Shown: positions 1-13,060 of the stretch, piece by piece
Numbering within the stretch: the stretch's first letter is position 1
Layout: each line of letters opens with the position of its first letter
Source: Vigna angularis
Lineage: Eukaryota > Streptophyta > Magnoliopsida > Fabales > Fabaceae
DNA length: 64,000 bases
Assembly (NCBI RefSeq): GCF_016808095.1
Contig: NC_068980.1
Location: forward strand, 11,316,888 to 11,380,887
Direction: 5' to 3'
Translations under genes and position numbers: made by a program
Notes under the pieces: model-generated
Database searches by the model: none
Told to the model about the DNA's origin: nothing
What the model saw: the letters and a program-made list of their open reading frames with translations, nothing else

Positions 1-630
1 GGAAGTTCAGGATGGAAGCATACAGCAGATACATTGTGTGTGTGACCATCTAGGGTCTGGACACAACCTTTGGTCTGATAATCCCATACCTGTTTCGTAA
101 GTTTCAACTGTTATTCCTCTTCATATGTTATATGCATATATGTATGTATATAATTGCATAAACAGATAAATCAAAGAAGCAAACAAACAAAAACAAATAT
201 TAAAACAAAACCTTGGCAGTGTGATCATCAGAACCAGTGATTAGATATGGTTTGTCACCACCTGTAAAATAATCAACACAATTTACTCCTTTCTGATGCG
301 CATCCAATGTAAAATTAGGGTCAGGTGAGCCAAGATTCCAAATCTGAAAAAGAAGAAAACAGTTGTAATCAGTATGTGCTTCAAATACTTTGACCTTATC
401 CATCGTGTTATAATTATATACACGAATAAACATATCATCAGCTCCGGCAACAACCCATTGTCTGCGTGCAATAAACTTGGCTGATCTAACTGCAAAATCA
501 TGTTGCATAAGAGCTCTAGTGGTTTTTAGAAAATGCATCAAGAGCTAGTTATACAAAACAAATGGATTAAATAAAATTCATAACTTCATGTACCTGGTAA
601 CTCAGTAACCTCAAAAGATTTGGCCATGGT
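1..630 (-). pseudogene. Coatomer subunit beta-prime (COPI beta') fragment, internally deleted
   Basis: Four exons read on the minus strand: 630-594, 489-365, 343-212 and 89-1, the last running off the window. They encode WD40-repeat protein closely resembling plant coatomer beta', with stretches such as TMAKSFEVTELPVRSAKF, NYNTMDKVKVFEAHTDY, IWNLGSPDPNFTLDAHQKG and [20 protein letters not shown]. Beta' is part of the COPI coat that moves cargo from Golgi to ER. Splice sites at the four exons are good (for example TTTTGCAG/TTAGATC and CAG/GTATGG). Between HTDY and IWNLG only 21 bp remain, and these end in a polypyrimidine tract plus CAG. The exon end, the intron body and a further stretch of about 65-70 residues found in the family are therefore missing, about one and a half WD repeats. 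No exon for the N-terminal WD repeats is visible upstream to 2,100. It is probably a gene fragment, perhaps carried by the CACTA element ending at 2,214. An assembly deletion in a real gene cannot be excluded. Confidence 0.85.
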
Positions 631-1560
631 CTGAAATATAATAAATAAAATTATGTTAATAACAGAAGCAAATGTCCATTGAAATTAACAACAACCCGTT
701 TAAAGCAGCAGTTTTGTGAAGAATTTAAATATAAAACAGGAAACTGAGAAACTAACATCCCTTATTAACAATCTATGAAGATACAAGGAATGTGTCATAA
801 GCTATGATATTATAAACAAACAGCCAAGACCAAGACCCATCATAGAAAAGCAAGACTACAAATCCTAACCCAATACACTAGAAACTGAAAAAATCAAGCT
901 TGCGTGATATGAAGTTTTAAAAGCAAAGGAAATGCCAAACGATGATCATAATATCTACAGTTATTCAAATTTTATCAATCTATGAAAACATGCTTAAGTC
1001 TCACAGCTCAACAGAAAGCCTTATAAAGGCATCCAAAATATTCAGAAGCACATAATTTTATCTAAATGTATTCCAAACACAGACTCTGGGATCTCGTAAA
1101 TAAGATTACTTACTGGTCTTACATTTGGAACTTCAAAAGGGTGTGATATGGATTAAAAAAGCACACAGTATACTCATCAAATATTGACCAGTATGTAAAT
1201 TTCACACAAGTCCCAGTTTCTATTCATTTTAAAGTACAAAATACAATAACATTTTCTAACCATGCTTCAAGACAAAATCACTTAAAGAGCACCATTTATT
1301 CGTTCAATATTTTCTCCATGTAATGAATCACTACATCATACAGTATTATATTCAATCAATCATATAATATAGATACTTGAAGATTTTGAAGGAATCATGA
1401 TGAATACAAGAGAAGAATGAAAGAAGAAAGAAATGAGCTTTTGCTGAACTCCCATTCTTTCAAGTGCAAACTCAAACTCAATCTCAATCTCAATCTCAGA
1501 CTCCAATTCCAAATTTTTACTTTTAACTCATACATATGCAAAGTCAATTTCATTTTTATT
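631..1560. other. AT-rich DNA without a recognisable gene
   Basis: Upstream side of the coatomer fragment. No open frame of coding character, no coatomer N-terminal exon and no inverted or tandem repeat of note was seen. Confidence 0.5.
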
Positions 1561-2214
1561 TCATAATTAATTATAACAAACCTACAGTTTCACAACCACA
1601 CACTCTTGTCCCCTTCGCAGACCGGCAGAGCCATCACAAAAACAGCCGTAGCACGTCTTGCTACCTCCATCACCATCGCAATGCTATTCGCTCCAGATCT
1701 ACCAACCTTCAGTGAGACTGTCGTTGCCGCCGCGTTTCGGACATCTCCCACGAACCCCGAAACCTGCGTCAACGAACCCAGCCGCAAAACCCCCAAATCG
1801 GCGTCAACCAACCCAACCGCAAAACCACCAAACCGGCCTCAGCGAACCTAGGCTTAGAACCCCAAACCGTCATCTTCAATCCCAGCCAAAGAATCCCCAA
1901 ACCAGTGTCAACCAACCAACCCTCACTTGTCCCAAAATCGCTCAATATTGGAGGGCACATTGGAGGGCACGAGCAGAATAGGGAAGGGAAGGGGGAAGCT
2001 TCAGAGAAGAGAACAAAGGGGAGGGAAATTGGAAAATTTGGAGAAAACGACGAAGCGTGAAGAAAATGAAACTGGGGAACGAAAATTCCAATCTGAGACT
2101 TAAATTAGAGAGAATGTTACCGAGGGCTTACAAGCCTTCGCTAATCATCTCAATACCGAGGGCTTCAAAGCCTTCGGTAATATGCCGTCTGTAAATTGCG
2201 TTTTTCCAGTAGTG
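1561..2214. mobile_element. CACTA-type DNA transposon, 3' end
   Basis: The segment ends in TTTTTCCAGTAGTG, whose reverse complement starts CACTACTGGAAAAA, a CACTA-type terminus. Just inside are subterminal units of the form CCGAGGGCTTCAAAGCCTTCGG and the string GCCGTCTGTAAAT. The latter also occurs, in the same orientation, near the 3' end of the element at 47,844-53,700. A GC-rich stretch with repeated AACCCAAACC-like words (about 1,600-1,960) precedes it, and its short overlapping frames look spurious. The matching 5' terminus is not seen in the window. Because the sequence after 2,214 is the truncated end of an LTR, the element probably inserted into that LTR and has its other end left of the window. 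Confidence 0.7.
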
Positions 2215-3217
2215 TCTGGTGACCATTTATAGTAATATTTTATTATTGTTATTTTGTTTGTAATATATTTATCTTGTATGATTTCTGTGATGAATGTATT
2301 TTATGATGTTGATATGAAATTATGCATCTGAACATGATATGAGTGTTATGGGGAGATTTTGTAATGGTATAATATGAGTTGAGGAATATGAGCATGATAT
2401 GAGTCTAATGGAGAGATTCTGTAATGATATGGTATTAGTGTATATGTTGATGTTGAGGGTCCTGTAGTCGGAGGTTATCCTGATACTCTAATAATCATCC
2501 AGTCTCAAGTAGAGAAGGATGAATTATGTGGTGAGAGGGGCAGGAGATCCTGGTCTATGTGCTGGTTTTGGACATAGTGTTGAGGATTAACCTTGTGAAT
2601 GGTATGGAGTATTTTGAAGTATATTTGTAAGAAAAAGTAGAAGTCATCACAAGTGCATAACCTCCCGCGACCACTCATCAACGTATCATCCGGATGAGTG
2701 TCTATTGGGTATTGTGGTGTCTATTGGGTATTGTAGTGTCTATTGGATATTGTGGTGTTTATTGGGTATTGAGGGACGAGTGTCTAATAGGAATTGTGGT
2801 ATGATGGTATGAGGATGTCTGACCTAAATATTATATGATGTTTATATCAAAGCAATTATGCATGTTTTATAAATGATGTGTTGCATGTTAGCTCACCCTT
2901 ACTTGTTTGTTTGTGCCGAAAAATCTTATTTTTGCGATGATCGTATAACGTTTATGTTATACGGGAGCAGATGCCGGAACGACGTCCGAACCAATACAAG
3001 TGAAGGAGGAAGCAACAGAAAAATGAAGAGTAGTTTAAAGAAATAAATAAATAAATTTAGGAGTGTTGTAATGATGTTTTAAAAAAAATAATAATGTATT
3101 TCCAGTGTGAACTATGATACTCCTAAATGGATGATTGTAATACTGTACGATGTTTTTATTATTAATGAAATAACTTGTGTGTGAGATGTTTAAGAAATGT
3201 TTTTTTGGGGTGTTACA
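2215..3217 (+). repeat. 3' part of an LTR (Ty3/gypsy-like), interrupted by CACTA
   Basis: The segment ends GGGGTGTTACA, a typical plant gypsy LTR end (partner start TGTAACACCC). It lacks any TG start, being cut off by the CACTA terminus at 2,214. It includes four near-copies of a 19-bp phrase around GTGTCTATTGGGTATTGTG (about 2,697-2,790). No primer-binding site follows position 3,217, so it is a solo LTR or a 3' LTR. The assignment rests on the end sequence only. Confidence 0.5.
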
Positions 3218-6200
3218 CAAGTAATGTATTAGACAATTCTAAAACCAATTCTTTATTTTTATAATATTTTTCTGCTATTGTTTTATTCATATTAGTTATT
3301 ATGAAACTTTGATGAATATTCACGTAAAAACCAATCCTACTACATATCATCTACCACTAAGAATAAGAATATTAGTAAATTTGGATTAATAATATCTAAA
3401 TTCTGGAATGGCTAGGCATCTCAATCCTAAATCATATAATAAATTAATTTTTATAAAACTAAAATTTATAATAAATGCTTGTATTAGATAAATTATATTT
3501 TAATAAATAAATATCTTTAGGCGTACTCATAAGATTTTAATATTACCATACAAGATTAATATTAGTTATTAATAATTTTTCAAAATGAATAAAAAACTGA
3601 AAAGAAAAGGAAACCTTAAAATATATAAAATATTAAGAGAAAATATCTAAAGAAAAACTTGATTTAGAAAAGATATTAATAAATAATTTTTATTATATTG
3701 TAATTATAATTCATGATAATTAAATTTCCTCAAATATACAAATTCTATTTTATATCCAAGAGAAATATTTTATGTTGTAAAAAAATTTACTTTTAATTGT
3801 TGATAATTTATTTTAAAATGCTAAATTTAATTTTAGCATAAATTTAAACACACAAGAAATTAAAAAAAAAGTGTCTAAAACCTTAAAAAAACTAGTGAAA
3901 ATATTTTCATTAAAAAAGGAGCTTATGCTTGATTTATTTAGGGAAATTTAAGCTGAGAGCTTACCTAATGTTTGTTTGTTTCATTGCGGTGTTATGTGTA
4001 TGCTTATAGGAATTTATTTGTATATTTAACTTTATAAAACGTATTTATTTTTAAATATATAAATTATATTAAACTTAAAATTCATAAATTGACTTTTTTA
4101 AATTATTAATTAAATATTAATTTAAAAACGAATAATTTATACTATCATATAAAATGGATTTCTCATTTTGGTGTATACATTTGTTTTCTATTTTTACCGT
4201 TTAAGTAACTATTTTTTTAAATTAAAATAATACTTTACTAAATTTACCTTTAAGTGACTTTTTAAAACTAATACTTGATATTTGACTCTCTTTTTTAAAT
4301 TTAGATATTTTTTAAATTAAAATAATTATCTATAATAAACTTATAAAAATAAGTTATATTTACTTTTGTAATTATAACAATAATAATTTCATCTTTTTTT
4401 TGTTATCATAGAAAAGTAAACCCATATACGCACATCTAAATTTTATTAATATAAAATTAAAAGTGATGGACTATTAAAGTTAAGTATAAAGAAAAATAAT
4501 GAGAAAATAATTGAAGTTAAAATACAAAAAATTTATTAAATAATAATCAAAATTAAAAAAAAAAATTATTGTATTAATTAAGTTAAATATCATTTAATAA
4601 ATTAAAATTATTAATATATAACGTCTATTATTAATAAGACAATTATAATTAATTTGTGAATTTAAAAATTATTTTAGAAAATTATAAATAGGTTGAAAAG
4701 GAGTTTGTTAAAGTATCTTATTTTCTCAGCACACCTGTCATTTTGCTGAGATTAATAGTCAAAATAATTACCAGTTTTTCAACTTTCTAGATAAAAATTA
4801 CCTCCGAAAAAGAAACCTCTTCGATCGTGAAGCATCTGATCCACACAAGAATCAAACTTGGATATATATTTTTTCTGTAATGACACTGTTAAAATACGTC
4901 TTCACAAATCACAGTGTCATTTGGTAGACCATATTTGTACAATTAATGCGTCAAAAAAAAAATGGTCGAAATTGGGTAGATGAAAATGTGAGACAAGCTT
5001 TAGTTTGGTAGAGACTTTTCAAAAAGACAAAATGAGAGTGAAAAACTTATTGTATAGAGGATACAGTAATTGTTTCTTTTTTAATTTCTTTAATAGTTTT
5101 TCATTAGGTATTATAATATGTTTTTATTTTCCTTATGACGGGAGACTTGCTTAAGAGATTTTGATTTTTAGTTTTGAAATTCAAAATTCAAAGTGGTAAA
5201 ATTTTCTCTCCTCGTCCATTTTTTCTTCATTATAGCATCAGCGAGAATTGTTATCCATGTGATTTGATGGATAATGTGGATAATTGAAGGAGATATAGCG
5301 GTAGTTTTCAAATTGAATTCATTGCATCATTGAATTATGCAACAAAATTTGATAAAAAAAAAAAGAATTTAATGGCATTAAAAAATTCAGTCCTTTGATA
5401 GTACATGATAGGGTGAGGAATTGAAAATTGAGTGCATGCGTGTTTGTCGTTCAAGTCTTGGTGTTTTAGAGATTGATGTTGTGCCTAATACTACTTTGTC
5501 ATTTTTTCCATCTTTACTATTTTCTTTTAGCTTCCTTTTATTTGAGCTTCTTCTTCCTAATTTTTCCTTTAATTCTTATTTTTCTTTATTTCTAATAGTC
5601 AGATATAGTCTTATGAGATAAATTGTTAAAATGATATTGATTTTAGAATTAAATTTAGAGATTACAAAACTCGGAGTTAAGTGTTTTACAAATTCTTTTA
5701 AACTTGAATTTAAGTATTGAGAAATTGAAACAACAGACTAAAAACAATATATCGTACATGCTCTATTTCTTGAGACTTAAATTTATCTTTGATTGAGTTT
5801 TCTATTGGATGTTCAAATTAGTTTTATCTCTCTCAGTAATCTCGACTTATTATTTACAACTTATTTTTCTTTATTTTATTTTGTTTTTCAATTTTCTATT
5901 ATTACTTAAATTATTGTTAAGAAGTGAATTTTAAATCTAACCAATAAATTGATTTGTAAGGTAATGTTCTTTTTTGGTCATATTCTTAATTTTTTCATAG
6001 TTTTACTCTCTTTGATTTAACACATTTCTTGATTGTGTGCTTCTCAGTGTGTTTCAAAATTTAATTGTTTTGTTTTAGAGTTTTTATTTTGTTGACTTCA
6101 TTGATTTGATTACATATCTTTCACTTTCAATGTAAAATTATTGATAGTTGATTGAAAGTTCTTTTTAATAACTAAAGAGAAATTTGAGTTACAGATGATA

Positions 6201-7864
6201 ATTTGGAGCGAGCCACATAGGCCAGCCCATTAGTTTGCCTAAAAAAGTGTTGATACGCTTAGGTTCATCACCACATAATTCATAACAATAAACATACTTT
6301 ATTTTAATTCCTATGTCATTATAGTTTAATTTTCTTTTGTTTTACTTCATGCATTAATCCTAAGCCAACTCTCTTACCTGTATTTAGTATTGATTACTGT
6401 AGTTTTTCATTAGCTTTTGACATATTTATTTGGTATATATATTAATTTAATATTTACTTGGTTTCTTTCAATTTTTTCAATTTTATATCATAGGGTACAA
6501 CAAATATGTCAAACATGAAAACAAAATTATTGTTACAACATTTATATATAATTTTTTGTTAATATTTTGTTTATGTGAATTAATCAGATTCACAAACCAA
6601 ATCATTATCTGGGATAGACCAACAAAACTAAATCGTAATTTTTATGCGGGAATGGACCAACTACTCCTTCATTAATCAAATAATTGAGTTGTTGATAAGT
6701 GATGGTCCATATATTTTATTTCTCTAATTGTGCTAATTATTCTTTAGTTTATATATTTTTTAATATTTTTACATGATGAATGACATGTGAATAACGGAAA
6801 ATCAAATTCTCACATTTAGATATAAAGTTGATCCTCAATGATAATTTTTATAGGAAAAAATAATTGATAAAATTTGGGGATGACAATGGAACGAGACAAA
6901 TATGAGTTTCATTATCAATCTTTATCTTTAAAGTAAAATTTTATCTTCATCACTATATTGGAGGAGTATAAATTTTTTGTCTTATCCTCATCTTTACCGA
7001 GTAAAGATATACTGATACATACACGTTTTTTTATTGTTTCAATATCAATCTTAATTTTTATAAAAAAAAAATAAAAATCATGACAAATCAAACATGATAT
7101 TATCCAATATTAAATATGAGAGAACATATTTTCGTGTCTTAAGGATAAATAAATATAAAGAAATTATATTTGTATAAATTTTAAATTGGAATACCAAATA
7201 TCAATTGCATAAAAGTAAAATAATTAAGTAATGGTACATGACACACTTTTATATTCATTTGACACAAAGTATAAGGGTAAAATGGTCATAAAAGTGTAAA
7301 TTTTTATATTTTATATTTTTTCAAGAAAGAAGAGAGTAAAAAATAAGTAAAGATATAAAAAATTTAAGTGTGTGAAAGAATATTTTTCAAAATAATTATA
7401 CAATAATTATTGAATCATGATAATCAAATGTCTATTACTTTTTTAAATGTTAACAAAACAAAACTAGTAAAGTTAATAAATACTTTTAAAAGATTATAAA
7501 AAGAAAACAACATGTTTAAAAATATTTCAAATATCTATTTAATTCCCTTTTATAAATTCTAATGAAATATTTTTTTTATACACCAATAAATATTATAATA
7601 CATCACTTAAACAAAGTTGCATAGATAAAAAATAGACTAAATTAATAATATTTAATATTTAAACATAGATATTTTATTTTGAACTTCAGATGAACTAGAA
7701 AATAATTAGGAGTATTTGTAACTCTCCAAATAGGATGTCAAGTAAAAAAAGTTATCTTGGATTATGAATTTAAACAAACCATACACATATCATAAGTTCA
7801 TACATTATAACATACCAAATCTTACTTGTTCTTTAAAATAACACACTCAAACACATATAAATAA

Positions 7865-7932
<68 letters not shown>

Positions 7933-9000
7933 TCCATAAGTTTTATTTTCTATCTCTCTCATCGAGCTATTCCAGTCCAACTTTATCTGCAATATCATCT
8001 ATTTCCATACAAGTACGATCATCGCAGATGGAAAACACAACCACAACATACAAGGGTAAGTAATAAAAAATATCATATAATAACCCATCATAAACACATT
8101 ACACACACAATATATTAAAGGACTCAAGGTAAATCTTTTTTCAGTGAAAATTATAAGGATGTGTTATGATCGTTTATCAAAATACTTTGTGTGTAGGCAG
8201 AACAATCTGTGTGAGGTAAATACAAACTTTAAAGCAATAAGTTTTAGGCTATGTTTTTTTTGAGAAAATATTTGAGAGACACTGAGTAGATGAATTTGAG
8301 GATAAAGTGTGTGCTATTTTTTTAGTACTTTTAAAGATGATTTAAAAAGTAAAGTTTGTAAATAATTTTGTGAAAGTTTGTGAAAAAATTTGACTCATGT
8401 AATAAATTAAAAGTAGTGATTTGATACATAGAAAATAAAAATTGCCAAATTGCACATAATGGTATAGTAATATAAAATTATATTTATAAGTGATATATTT
8501 TTTAGTAAAAATTATTTGAAATAGTAAAATTAATAAATAATTAATACAATAGTTTTTTAAGATACTGAAATATTTTTGTTTATATAATATTTTTTGTAGT
8601 ATATAATTTAGTAATATTTTTGTTTATATAATATATTTTACGGTATATAATTTAGTCATAAATATTTTTATTTTTATACTAAAATTAAATGACTTTTATT
8701 ATTATTATTATTATTTTACCTATAATAAAAAAATCATGATGAGACCCTTAATAAAGTAAACTTAAAATTTGACATGGAATATTAAATATATGTACATTAT
8801 AAGGTACAACACAATTTATCACATAATGAATTCCTTTCAGTTATGTATGTAAAAAAATATATTCAAACCATATTGTGTCGATATCCCCATTAAATGTCAT
8901 GCATGAGATGCCTATGAAGACATAAAATCAAAGCACTATCTGAATAAGTTGTCATTTTGAATGTCCATTATTATTAATATGTAAGAAATTTCTTGTTTAG
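3218..9000. other. AT-rich intergenic DNA
   Basis: Very AT-rich, with many short homopolymer and AT tracts. No gene, tRNA or clear transposon end was recognised. The only distinct item is the TA microsatellite listed separately. A 66-codon frame at 5,421-5,621 has no family resemblance and low-complexity composition. Confidence 0.5.
7870..7928. repeat. (TA)n microsatellite
   Basis: Uninterrupted AT dinucleotides for about 59 bp. Confidence 0.95.
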
Positions 9001-9046
9001 TATCTATGTATGTATCAGACGAGTTTTTGGTTATTGTTTATGCTCT

Positions 9047-9371
9047 CTATATTGATTGTAGAAGACGAATCAAGGTGTGAAATAGGGGTTTGCTTGGGGA
9101 ATGAGGTTGTTTTGATCTTCTTTCTTGGCCTCCAATGGGGTCTCCCTTTAAGTCGTGGCTTTTCGAGAACCATGATGTGTTAGGAGACCAGGTTCTTCGC
9201 AAATGGGGTTTTGATCTCCCTTTCTTGTCTAAGGTATATCTCTCTGATCCCTCCTTTGTAATTGTCACTGGTTGTGTAAGTGGGTGTTTCGATTTTGGCG
9301 CAAGATTGAATCTTTTCATTATGTTTGAAGAGGATGATGGAGATGAACAAGAGAGAAGTCTCACTGCCTGA
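9047..9371. other. Unrecognised patch of higher GC, possible gene fragment
   Basis: A 0.3-kb block of noticeably higher GC in AT-rich surroundings, open on both strands: plus 9,135-9,371 (78 codons) and minus 9,364-9,047 (105 codons). The plus frame begins MGSPFKSWLFENHDVLGDQ and passes a possible splice donor, CTAAG/GTATAT, near 9,231. Neither reading resembles a family I know. It could be a stray exon or a remnant of a captured gene. Confidence 0.25.
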
Positions 9372-10217
9372 ACACTGAACAGATCACCACGTTTGAGAAA
9401 AAAAAATGACTTGGCACACCTTTAGTCATATCAGATTAAATTTAACGACGTTGGTTTTGAAGGACGAAAAATTATCTTTTACTTAAGGACAAGAATTAAA
9501 GTGTATCAAAATTTGAAAAAGAAACTAAAATTAAAATCGCTTGATAGTTGAGAGGTTAAAAACATATTTAATCCTTATTATTATTATTATTATTATTATT
9601 AAAATCAAAACATGTTTTTCAGTTGGAATCGATTCTCTTCTTTCTTGAAAATACCTTCACATCGCAGTAAATTAGCGAAAATTGAGAAAATCTTGAAACT
9701 CGCAAATTATTGTTTTTTCTCACTTTCAAATTCTTGAAAGCAAATATAATCTGTCTTGGTCAATCCTCGTGAATAGTAAATTATCTCGGGCGAAAATTGC
9801 ATTAATGTAAACTAGCTAATTTAAAAGAAAGTTTTACAGGTGACGTCAGTACGTGCACAGTTAGCCAATTATATTTATTAAATACTGTCTATTTATAGAA
9901 AGATTTATCGAAAGTTAATTTAATTTAAAATATTCAAATTCTCTTAATTTAAAATATACATAATTTATATCTTATATGTTAATGATGAACTACCCTTGCA
10001 TCTAGAATTTTAGTATTCGAGGTTTATTTATTTATGGTGAACACCGTATTGGAACCATGAAGATTAATAGTAGAAGTGCAAGATAAAAAGGAAATTCATA
10101 GTTCAGCACAAAAGGCTCGAAGTAGAACCAGTAAACAAGGTACATAAACTTATAATATAATTTAAAAATACTAAATTTTATTTTACTCATTTTTCTTTCA
10201 ACAAATGAAATTTTATA
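9372..10217. other. AT-rich DNA without a recognisable gene
   Basis: Contains a short run of TTA/ATT trinucleotides near 9,578-9,600. Nothing else was recognised. The 9 bp just before the Mutator-like element (10,209-10,217, AATTTTATA) are its probable target duplication. Confidence 0.4.
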
Positions 10218-11029
10218 AGGAAATGATACTTCAACAACTAGTTTTGACAACATTTTGACACGGGCCACGTGTCAAAATGCCATAGGTGCACGTGTAATTC
10301 ATTTTCAGAAATTAATATGACGTGGAAAATGAAGATTCCGAGCGCGGGTTTGAAGTTTTGGGGGGTCATTTGTGGTTTTCAGAATTTGAATTTTTAGGGT
10401 TTGATAGAGAGAGAAACAGAAAGGTAGTGAGATAGCATCGTGAGAGAGACTCCGTCTTCGTCTTTGTCGCACCCAGCCACCCTTCCAGGCGTTTGACGTC
10501 TGCAATCGGCCGACGCGGTTGCTTGCTTGGAGTGCAGAGGTGCTTTGGTGGCCGGTTCTTCGACTGTTCCGGAGCATTGCGGTGGTCGCCGGACCGTCGC
10601 CTGTGAGAAATTTCCGAACCGTAGATAGACTTGGAGTGCAGAGGTGCTTTGGTGGCCGGTTCTTCCACTGTACCGGAGCATTGCGATGGTCGCCGGACCG
10701 TCGACTGTGGTAATATTTCCGAACCGTAGACAGAGTCTGTCGACCTCTCTCCCCAGCCTGCCATCGAGTCTTCTTTCGACTCCTTTGATTCCGTCGACCG
10801 TCGCGATTTCTTGACCGTCACTACCTTTCTGTTTCTCTCTCTACCAAACCCTAAAAATTCAAATTCTGAAAACCACAAATGACCCCCAAAACTTCAAACC
10901 CGCGCTCTGAATCTTCATTTTCCACGTCAAATTAATTTTTGAAAATGAATTACACGTGCACTAATGGCATTTTGACACGTGGCCCGTGTCAAAATGTTGT
11001 CAAAACTGGTTGTTGAAGTATCATTTCCC
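10218..11029. mobile_element. Mutator-like element with long terminal inverted repeats (Pack-MULE-like)
   Basis: Terminal inverted repeats of about 213 bp (10,218-10,430) and 212 bp (10,818-11,029) begin (A/G)GGAAATGATACTTCAACAAC and match closely along their length. The flanks AATTTTATA (10,209-10,217) and AATTTTAAA (11,030-11,038) form a 9-bp target duplication with one mismatch, as expected for Mutator-like transposons. The interior of about 390 bp is GC-rich and carries no transposase, so the element is non-autonomous. It contains two copies of a 104-bp unit starting CTTGGAGTGCAGAGGTGC (10,526 and 10,630). The 170-codon minus frame crossing both TIRs (10,878-10,366) is probably not a gene. 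Whether the interior is captured host sequence cannot be told from the window alone. Confidence 0.85.
10526..10733. repeat. Two tandem 104-bp GC-rich units inside the Mutator-like element
   Basis: Copies start at 10,526 and 10,630. Both contain GTGCAGAGGTGCTTTGGTGG, a CGGAGCATTGCG block, GTCGCCGGACCGTCG and a TTTCCGAACCGTAGA end. They differ by a few substitutions and short indels. Confidence 0.8.
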
Positions 11030-11038
11030 AATTTTAAA

Positions 11039-12505
<1,467 letters not shown>

Positions 12506-13060
12506 GGAAAATGATACTTGAATAACTTGTTTTGACAACATTTAAACACTGGACGCGTGTCTAAATGTGACTGGTGCACGTGGAATTGTTTTTTAAAATG
12601 AAAGAATGACGTGGCAATGAAAGAATTGGGGGCAGATTCAAATTGAAGGGTTATTTCGAAAATTTCATATTGAAATGTTTTCAGAGAGAGAAGGTGGAGA
12701 ACATTTCACGGAGCACCGAACCTTCGAACCTTCGAGCCAGCCACCACAACTCTCGCCGGATATCCGCCGCCCGTAGACGTTGCCGTTGCCGTTTTCGCTC
12801 CATCCAGTGCCGCCGCAGTGCCGCCGGTGTCCGCCGTCTTCCACCCAGCCAAGCAGTTCGAATTGCGGGTCGCCGCAGCTCCGGCGTCGGCAGACGAACC
12901 GAAGACGGCATCGTCTTCCCTCCAGCCCAGCCAACCAAGGGCGCGTTTTGAGTATCGATTCCTCCCACCCGCTTCCTTCCCTGTGCCGGACCCTTGCGGT
13001 GGCCGCCGGAGCATCGCCGGAGTGTCGTCGAAGTGTTGCCGGACCCTTTCAAGGTATGGT
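12506..13060. mobile_element. One end of a second Mutator-like element
   Basis: Starts GGAAAATGATACTTGAATAA and follows the same order of words as the TIR at 10,218: TTTTGACAACATTT, an ACGCGTGTC block, GGTGCACGTG and TGACGTGGC. A GC-rich interior then includes GCGGTGGCCGCCGGAG, similar to the interior of the first element. No matching opposite TIR was found downstream to 16,430, so the element is truncated or its other end is too diverged to see. Open frames on both strands here (for example plus 12,643-12,951) reflect GC richness and resemble no known protein. A TCAAG/GTATGG donor-like site at about 13,051-13,056 follows the GC block. Confidence 0.6.

Noticed and set aside
1321..1345. CACTACATCATACAG as the 5' terminus of the left CACTA element
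   Set aside because: It does not match the 3' terminus at 2,214 beyond CACTAC and lacks subterminal repeats, so a chance match is more likely.
1606..1981. Pro/Asn/Gln-rich plus ORFs (PKPASTNPAAKPPNR type)
   Set aside because: Frames through a degenerate AACCCAAACC-type repeat inside the CACTA end, with no start context or homology recognised.
10366..10878. 170-codon minus ORF across the Mutator-like element
   Set aside because: It starts and ends in the two TIRs and resembles no protein. High GC explains the open frame.
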